From Asaia prunellae JCM 25354 (GTDB lineage: Bacteria; Pseudomonadota; Alphaproteobacteria; Acetobacterales; Acetobacteraceae): a stretch of DNA of 64,000 bases. The notes under the pieces were generated by a model that searched no databases, was not told where the DNA came from, and worked only from the letters and a program-made list of their open reading frames with translations. Below, in pieces: positions 58,157 to 64,000 of the stretch. The translations under genes and the position numbers were made by a program. The DNA lies in the NCBI RefSeq assembly GCF_000613885.1, contig NZ_BAJV01000003.1, positions 1-64,000 of the forward strand. Direction: 5' to 3'. How positions within the stretch are numbered: position 1 is the first letter of the stretch; every line of letters starts with the position of its first letter.

Positions 58157-59449
58157 ATGCTCACCCCCATTCTGGTCATCTGCCTCCTCATTGCGCTGAA
58201 CAGCATATTTGCCATGGGCGAAATGGCGCTGATTTCGGCCAAGCGGCCGCGCCTTGCGGCGCTGGTCAAGCGGCAGGTGCGTGGTGCAGAGCGGGCATTG
58301 CGTCTGGCTGATGAGCCGCATTCCTTTCTGCCTACTGTGCAGATCGGGATGACACTGGTGTCCATTCTGGAAGGTGCTTTTGGCGGCAGTCAGATTGAAG
58401 AGGAACTGGCACGGCTGATCCGCCGCAGCGATATGCTGCGTCCTTTTGCCAATGAGCTGTCGATTGGCATCGTGGTGATGGGCATTACTTTCGCCATGCT
58501 GGTTTTCGGGGAACTGGTTCCCAAGCAGATTGCCTTGCAGCAGCCCGAGAAAATGGCTGCACGGCTTTCCTTTATTCTCTCGGCACTCCTGACAATCTCG
58601 CGTCCCGTGGTGGCATTGCTGAGTGGTGCTTCTTCTCTCGTTCTGCGCCTGTTCGGTGTCGGGGGGCTGACACGTGCTGCAATCACCGAAGAGGAATTGC
58701 GGGCCATTCTTGCAGAGGGTGCCCAGGCCGGTGTGCTGGAGACAGAAGAGCGTATCATGATCGAACGGCTGCTGCGTCTGGCAGACCGTCCGGTACGTGC
58801 CATCATGACACCCCGGAATGAGCTGTTCTGGGTGGATCGTCATGCGAGTCGCGATGCGTTGATCGTCAAGCTGCGTCAATCAACCTATACGCGCATACTT
58901 GTCTGCGAGGGTGATGTGGATCATCCGGTTGGCGTCGTTCTGGCCAAAGACCTTATGGATCGCCTGCTGCAGGGGCTGCCCGTCTCGATCGAAGCAGCAC
59001 TCCGTCAGCCCATCGTCGTACCTGATAGCCTGACAGCTCAGGACATGATCGAGCGTATGCGTGGCGAGCGTCTGGGTATTGCTTTCGTTCTTGATGAATA
59101 CGGCTCTTTCGAAGGGATTGTGACGCCTTCCGATATCTTTGAGGCCATTGTCGGGGACGAAAATGCCGAAAAGAACAAGACAGAGCGTGAAAACCCGCAG
59201 AGACGGGATGAATATGTGCTCGACGGTTTCATGCCGGCCGATGAAGTGCGCTCGGTACTCGATCTACCTGATCTGCCCGCAGCAGGGAGCTATCATACCC
59301 TTGCCGGAGCCATTCTTGCCTTGCTTCGCCGTGTTCCTGCCAAGGGGGACAAGGTGGTTTTCGCCGGATGGCTGTTCGAGGTAGTCGAAATGGAGCAGCG
59401 TCGCGTAACCAAGGTACGTGCCAGTCGTCAGGTTCTGGCGGAAAATTAA
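58157..59449 (+). CDS. Hemolysin-like CNNM/CorC family membrane protein
   Basis: 430-residue protein with an N-terminal DUF21 (CNNM) membrane domain (VICLLIALNSIFAMGEMALI, FGELVPKQIALQQPEKMA), two CBS domains (IMTPRNELFWVDRHASRDAL, FVLDEYGSFEGIVTPSDIFE) and a CorC/HlyC C-terminal domain (DEYVLDGFMPADEVRSVLDL). Such proteins export or sense magnesium. AAGGA sits before ATG 58157. A membrane-transport pair follows. Confidence 0.92.
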   Translation: MLTPILVICLLIALNSIFAMGEMALISAKRPRLAALVKRQVRGAERALRLADEPHSFLPTVQIGMTLVSILEGAFGGSQIEEELARLIRRSDMLRPFANELSIGIVVMGITFAMLVFGELVPKQIALQQPEKMAARLSFILSALLTISRPVVALLSGASSLVLRLFGVGGLTRAAITEEELRAILAEGAQAGVLETEERIMIERLLRLADRPVRAIMTPRNELFWVDRHASRDALIVKLRQSTYTRILVCEGDVDHPVGVVLAKDLMDRLLQGLPVSIEAALRQPIVVPDSLTAQDMIERMRGERLGIAFVLDEYGSFEGIVTPSDIFEAIVGDENAEKNKTERENPQRRDEYVLDGFMPADEVRSVLDLPDLPAAGSYHTLAGAILALLRRVPAKGDKVVFAGWLFEVVEMEQRRVTKVRASRQVLAEN

Positions 59450-59515
59450 TCTGAAGCCGTTTGTCGTCTGTTCGATTGTGACGATATCGTTTGGAAATCC
59501 GATGACGTGAGACGG

Positions 59516-60781
59516 ATGACGTATTTGGAACAGACAGGCGCGAAGCCGGGGTTCAGGTTTTTTCTCGGGTTAAGAGCGCGTCATCTGTTCAATGCCGGAA
59601 AAGCTCTGCTTATGCAGCGCTGGCTGCTGTTGATGGGAGCCGTTCTGGCCTCCCCTTCCATTCCCTTCGTGGCCATTTCCCTGCATCTTGGCCAACTGGC
59701 CCAGTCGGTTCTGGCTGGACCGGGTAATTTGTACGATCATATGCTGATGCTGCTGGCAGCTCAGACCGTTTTTATCGCCTGGTCGGAAGGGCTGCGCGGT
59801 CTTGTCAGGGGTGGCGCCTTTCGTCCTTTCCTGAACACCTTGCCTATCACCCCGCAAACTCGCCTTCTTGTTGCGGGTTTTCTTGTTGCAGTGCTCGATC
59901 TGCCGCTTTTCATCCCATTCGTGGTCGGGGGCATCCTGACGGGCTCTGTGTCTCTTCTGATTCTGCCTCGCTACATAATGGGGATGGCCGTTTTTGCAGG
60001 TCTGGTGCTGCTTCTTCAGGCGGCAGTCGTCGAGCGGCTCTTTTGTCTGTGTATGGCCATTTTCCTGGCTGATTATCTGCTTGCTGCGGGCTGCATAACG
60101 CAACCCTTCTGGTCGGGAGCGCTGTGCCAGATCGGGGCCGCAGCGCTTGGTGGGGTCGGGTTCAGGCTGGCTGGGCATGCGCCCGGTCTTGTCCCTTTTC
60201 CAGTATGGTTGTCTTGCCGGTGGGGAGCGCCGAAACATGTCAGGCCCGGACATGGTGACAGACTGGCGCGTTTCTCTCCTGTCCTACGTCTGCAACTGCG
60301 TAGCTGGATCGAACGGGGAAGCAGGGTGCGAAGCGCGCTTGTTGTCTCTTTTTTCCTCCCCGTCGGGTTATGGAGATTGCTTTCTGTGTTTGCCTATGAC
60401 GAACGATCTGTCCCGGTAATGATTGTCGGAATGGGCCTGGTCGCACAATTCGCCCTTGTGCCTTTCGCTGCGCTCGATACAGCGCATCGTCGGGCGGCAC
60501 CTTTTCTCTCGACTCTGCCTTTGCCACGATTGTTCTGGACAAGGCGTGATCTTGGCCTCGTTCTTGTCGCGTTTACGCCATCGGCTATTCTGTTTGTCCT
60601 ACCCCTCTGCCTGCATGCGCTCATTTCTCCTTCAGCGCCGGTTGTACTGCTTTTTTCCTATGGATTGCTGTTGTCGGCCCTGCAGCTGTGTCTGTGTATC
60701 GATCCACGCTGGCGGCCCATAATCAGCGTGAGCCTGAGTGTTCTCTGGGTCAGTTTTATTCTGATGAAGGTGACAGTATGA
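59516..60781 (+). CDS. Putative ABC-type membrane permease, unknown cargo
   Basis: 421-residue hydrophobic protein with about ten predicted helices (for example LPLFIPFVVGGILTGSVSLL and AAVVERLFCLCMAIFLADYL), no signal peptide and no recognised family motif. Its stop overlaps the start of an ABC ATPase gene, and the size and topology fit the ABC-2-like exporter permeases. Alternative GTG start at 59507 is possible. I do not recognise a specific family. Confidence 0.6.
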   Translation: MTYLEQTGAKPGFRFFLGLRARHLFNAGKALLMQRWLLLMGAVLASPSIPFVAISLHLGQLAQSVLAGPGNLYDHMLMLLAAQTVFIAWSEGLRGLVRGGAFRPFLNTLPITPQTRLLVAGFLVAVLDLPLFIPFVVGGILTGSVSLLILPRYIMGMAVFAGLVLLLQAAVVERLFCLCMAIFLADYLLAAGCITQPFWSGALCQIGAAALGGVGFRLAGHAPGLVPFPVWLSCRWGAPKHVRPGHGDRLARFSPVLRLQLRSWIERGSRVRSALVVSFFLPVGLWRLLSVFAYDERSVPVMIVGMGLVAQFALVPFAALDTAHRRAAPFLSTLPLPRLFWTRRDLGLVLVAFTPSAILFVLPLCLHALISPSAPVVLLFSYGLLLSALQLCLCIDPRWRPIISVSLSVLWVSFILMKVTV

Positions 60782-61400
60782 CCGCCATTCTGCGCTGTTC
60801 CAACCTGTCTGTTGCCTATGGTGGACGGTCTGTTCTCTCATCGGTCAGCCTGTCGCTGGATGTCGGCTTTTATGGTCTCTGGGGGGCGAATGGCAGCGGG
60901 AAATCGACGCTGTTGCGTGTGTTGTCTGGCAGTGCAGGCCAGATCATGGTGATGTCTGGATCGCCGGGAAACATCTGGCACGTGACCCGGTCGCAGCAAG
61001 ACAGGGATTGGCCTATGTACCGGACGAAGCGGCGGTTTATCCTTTCATGACCGGGCGCGACCTGATGGCACTCTGTGCCTGGGCACGCAAAGCGCCGACA
61101 GCGCCAGACTCCCTGATTGAGGGATTCGGTCTCAGGCCTCATCTCGATAAGCGGTATGATGCACTGTCTCTGGGCACGAGACGCAAGATGCTGATTGCCT
61201 CTGCCTTTATCGGCAATGCGGCAGTCCTGTTGATGGATGAGCCGGCCAACGGTCTTGATGCGGATTCCCGTAATTTTTTTGGCGCGCTGATCGCTGAAAA
61301 GGCTCGTTCGGCCTGTGTTCTGATCTCGACACACGATAGCGCCTTCCTTGAGACGCTTGGTGCAATGATCATCCGTCAGGAGAGCCTGAGCACCTCCTGA
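60778..61400 (+). CDS. ABC transporter ATP-binding protein (single-base frameshift)
   Basis: Small ABC ATPase. Walker A is GANGSGKST, the signature is LSLGTRRKM and Walker B is VLLMDEP, followed by the H-loop ISTHDS. The frame breaks in the CC run at 60939-60940; one more C restores SGSAGPDHGDVWIAGKHLAR and 207 codons. It starts by ATGA overlap with the permease gene, so the two should form one transporter. The size resembles CcmA-like export ATPases, but cargo is unknown. Confidence 0.85.
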
Positions 61401-61415
61401 CGGTAACTGGCAGGT

Positions 61416-63421
61416 TCAGTGATAGGTCACAGGCTTGGCACTGGCGATTTCCTGCTCATCTGTGAAGCGGGGCCATTGAGCATGAGCAAGCGCATGGAGT
61501 GAAGGGGCCGGCAAACCCAGTTTGTCAGCATAGATCCAGAGATAGGCGAAAGCGTGATGGACGTAATCGCGTGTCTCATTGTTGGGAAGCAATTCCATGA
61601 AGAGCAGCGGATCATGGATCTGCCCTGCTTCATGAGGTGTGCTGTTTTCCCATCGGGCTATAGCACCGGGGCCTGCATTATAGGAGGCGAGGGTATGAAT
61701 GAGATCCCCTCCCTTTGGAGCCGCCTCCGAGCGTTCGGAAAGTCCTGCCAGATATTGCACATAGAGCTGACCGATCTCGAGATTGACAGCCGGGTTGTGC
61801 AGGCGGCCGACCATATCAGCAGGAACATTGATAATGGCAACACCATGAGCGTCGAAAGCCGGTTTGGGGCCAGTGACGAAGCTCGCTGTCAATGGTCTGA
61901 TCTGCATCAGTCCATGCGCTCCGGCGCTGGATGATGCCTTGGGATCGAAATTGGATTCGAGACGTGTCAGGGCATAGACAAGTGCCGGATCCATTTTGAA
62001 ACCATGGCGGGGAGCAAGTTGCGGTGTGGGGAAACCAGCCAGATGGGCGGGGCTTCCATCGCGGGCTGCAAGGATGGTGGCGATCTGTTCGGACAGATCA
62101 TGCAGTCCGGCGGCGGCGGCGACGAGCTGAACCGAATGACAGAGCGCCGTGTCCGATGTGATATCTGGCCACATCCGACGCAACAGAGCCTCAGCGCGTG
62201 ATGTTTCACCAATCTGTAGCAGGGCAAAAAGACGCCGTCCCTGAGGTGTTGCCGCGACAGCTTCGACATCGATCTCGCCCATGACCGGAATAGGATTCTG
62301 GAGCTCGACCGTATCGTCATTCGACAGACCATCACGCATGGTATCCTGTCGGGCGTCTGATGCCGGTGGCATGCCTGCATGATGCAACCCAAGCATCTGA
62401 CGCGCGAGAATGCCGTAAAAAGTGCCGGGTTCAGCAGCAGCACGCTGTAACCAGGAGGTTGTCAGCGTCGAGACGTTGCCAATATGGCGATGAGCACGTG
62501 CTGCCCAGTAGGATGCTGCCGCACGCAATTCGTTTGTGGTTGTGCCTGCGCGCGAGGCCTGTTCGAAAGAAGTGAGCGCTTCATGCAGGGCTCCCTGACG
62601 CCAGGCTGCAAGTCCGGCGACATAGCTGCATAGCCGAGTTGATGTTTGCTCTGTTCGAAACCGTTTCGCGCTGTCTGAAGCGCAAAAGCGGTTTCACCCG
62701 CGCTAAGCATGCCAAGAGCGATCTCGGATTTGAGCTGGGCGGCATAAAGTGGCGTCATGCCAGGCGTCGAATCGACCAGTTTGACGGCGCTTTGCCCCCC
62801 CTTGAGGCCCCAGGAAAGACGTTCACTGATGGTGTGATCAAGAAGGGGATTACGGTTGAGGATGTGAGCCAGAGGATCCGGAGAGACTGCCGTGCTGTTT
62901 GAGGAGGTATCCGATGGTGCAAGTGGTGTCGGAAAGCCTTGCGGTGTCACGCTACCTTTTGGGCTGAGTGAGATGAGCAGGGACTGGATGGCACTGGCGT
63001 CGGCCAGGCTTGAAAAGGTCTTGAGCCAGAGACGCAGCTGCACCGGTTCAGGGCGATAGGCAGGGTTCAGATAGCGCTCAGCCAGCAGATCACCCATCAG
63101 CACGTTGTCGTGGGCGGCGCGTGAGCGCGCAATCGCGATCTCGAAATCACCCGCACGCTGGGCGCGAAAAGCCTGTTTCAGAAGCGCGGCATCTGAAGCG
63201 GAAAGAGGATGGGGGAGACCATTCGGACCACCAGGCGCAGAAGAACGCGGCGTTGCAAACGCCGTTTCCTCACTCTGGCTGTTGTCATGGTCAGCAGGGT
63301 TAAGCGTCGATCTGCTTTCCTGGGCACGAAGCGGATTGAACGTCGCTCCCGCCACAAGCAAGGCGCACAGCATCAAAGCACGGGCGCTGTTACTCGACGC
63401 GAAATAAGAAATTCCTCGCAT
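61416..63421 (-). CDS. Soluble lytic murein transglycosylase, Slt70-like (frameshift)
   Basis: Exported peptidoglycan-cleaving enzyme. Residues 1-34 are a signal peptide; the long middle is an alpha-helical superhelix, and the C-terminal SLT domain has the catalytic Glu in ALTRLESNFDPKASSSAGAH with GLMQI and the SYNAGPGAIARW motif. A T is missing near 62624 (A on the plus strand); restoring it gives LGYAAYVAGLAAWRQGALHE and 668 codons. The ATG at 63478 is an alternative start. Convergent with the ABC pair. Confidence 0.9.
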
Positions 63422-63591
63422 GGTGGAGATGCTGGTAGCTTCCCTTGCCTGATAAAGCAAGAGTGGCCAAAAGGTCACACCAGAGGAGTTCGCTATTCTA
63501 AGATCGTTTAACGAATTCTACCAGAGGGATAACACCAAAAAACCGCATTTTCCGGGCCGGAAATCGTTTTTTTTCAAAGGTTTTGCAACTG

Positions 63592-64000
63592 TCAACCACC
63601 AGACCCGGATTCGAGGGTTTCAGCAAGAAAAACGAGGTCTTTCCACATCTCGCGACGCGCTCTTGCGCTTGATACGAGCTGCTGCGGATGCTGCATGACA
63701 AGGGTTTCTGTACAAATCCCTTCCTCGAGTCGCAGCGGGTGCCAGCTTCCGCGCGAGCGGGCAATGCTCGCCTGTTCATCCATCAGCATCCGCAAGGGGG
63801 TCAGGCCAAACAGGATCAGACGTTCCGGACGTGCCTTGATGATCGCCGCAACAAGCAGATGGCGACATTCGCGTATTTCGATCAGCGAGACGGCGCGTCC
63901 TCCCGGCGGGCGCCACGGCAGGCAGGTGCCTGCGATAGGCAGGCGCGATCCAGCCCGATGCTTGGCAGGATCATGTCCAGCAGACGCCCGGTTTCTCCAG
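63592..64000 (-). CDS. Uracil-DNA glycosylase family protein, 5' end outside window (frameshift)
   Basis: C-terminal part of a family-4-like uracil-DNA glycosylase. Reading back from the stop, the product contains ERLILFGLTPLRMLMDE, the PWRPPGGR motif before it, and further upstream TGRLLDMILPSIGLD in another frame. Adding one C at 63942-63943 joins them (IGLDRALPIAGTCLPWRPPG). The 5' end lies beyond 64000. It probably heads the transcript leading to the transglycosylase gene. Confidence 0.72.
   Translation of the reverse strand, partial: WRNRASAGHDPAKHRAGSRLPIAGTCLPWRPPGGRAVSLIEIRECRHLLVAAIIKARPERLILFGLTPLRMLMDEQASIARSRGSWHPLRLEEGICTETLVMQHPQQLVSSARARREMWKDLVFLAETLESGSGG

Overview
The window looks like chromosome from an acetic acid bacterium (Acetobacteraceae, Alphaproteobacteria). 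The evidence is a hopanoid side-chain cluster (hpnM-I-J-K with hpnH divergent), the alphaproteobacterial cell-cycle regulator GcrA, a MucR/Ros regulator, a Fur protein without the CxxC metal site, alphaproteobacterial-type AddAB, an OlsB-like ornithine-lipid acyltransferase, an atpHAGDC operon with no F0 genes beside it, and a high G+C content estimated by eye. The genus cannot be settled from the sequence alone. I saw no insertion sequence, prophage, CRISPR array or obvious island: this is dense core chromosome.

Layout. 1-3.05 kb: ExbB, two ExbD paralogues and a periplasmic TPR protein (TonB-type energisation). 3.1-5.3 kb: an OmpR/EnvZ-like two-component pair. 5.3-7.6 kb: NfuA-like Fe-S carrier, nitroreductase, TsaB, RimI. 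7.6-11.9 kb: TusA-like protein, MucR, Fur, OlsB, Lnt and an XRE regulator. 11.9-15.3 kb: phosphatase, small lipoprotein, methyltransferase, Trm112-like protein, thioredoxin-TPR protein, tRNA-Gly(GCC). 15.4-22 kb: outer-membrane protein, APC permease, tRNA-Thr(CGT), pqiABC. 22.1-23.4 kb: nusG, secE, tRNA-Trp, tRNA-Gly(TCC). 23.8-28.75 kb: atpHAGDC. 28.8-35.6 kb: queF, rnd, gcrA, bactofilin, adenosine kinase, typA. 35.8-43.1 kb: a Lys/His-rich secreted protein, fatty-acid desaturase, dadA-alr, ferredoxin-NADP reductase, threonine aldolase, a UPF0126 membrane protein. 43.2-50.1 kb: tsaE-addB-addA. 50.2-52 kb: lipoprotein, exported VOC protein, TrxA. 52-58 kb: hopanoid genes. 58.1-64 kb: CorC-like protein, ABC pair, lytic transglycosylase and a uracil-DNA glycosylase cut by the window edge.

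Functionally the region is dominated by the envelope: proton-motive energisation, lipoprotein acylation, ornithine lipids, hopanoids, lipid transport (Pqi), unsaturated fatty acids, D-alanine turnover and peptidoglycan cleavage. Many genes are coupled by ATGA or GTGA overlaps.

The strongest single signal is technical. Fourteen genes, including essential atpA, are broken by about twenty frameshifts. Every one is repaired by adding back one base, nearly always to a homopolymer run, and the repaired lengths match family norms (atpA becomes exactly 511 codons). This is the signature of homopolymer under-calling in the assembly, not of gene decay. I found no system that I could confidently call new. 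The best biological leads are an Asr-like Lys/His-rich secreted protein, an exported two-domain VOC protein overlapping a Gly/Tyr-rich lipoprotein gene, an orphan ABC exporter pair, a possible alternative-pairing leader upstream of atpH, and a perfect dyad upstream of hpnH.
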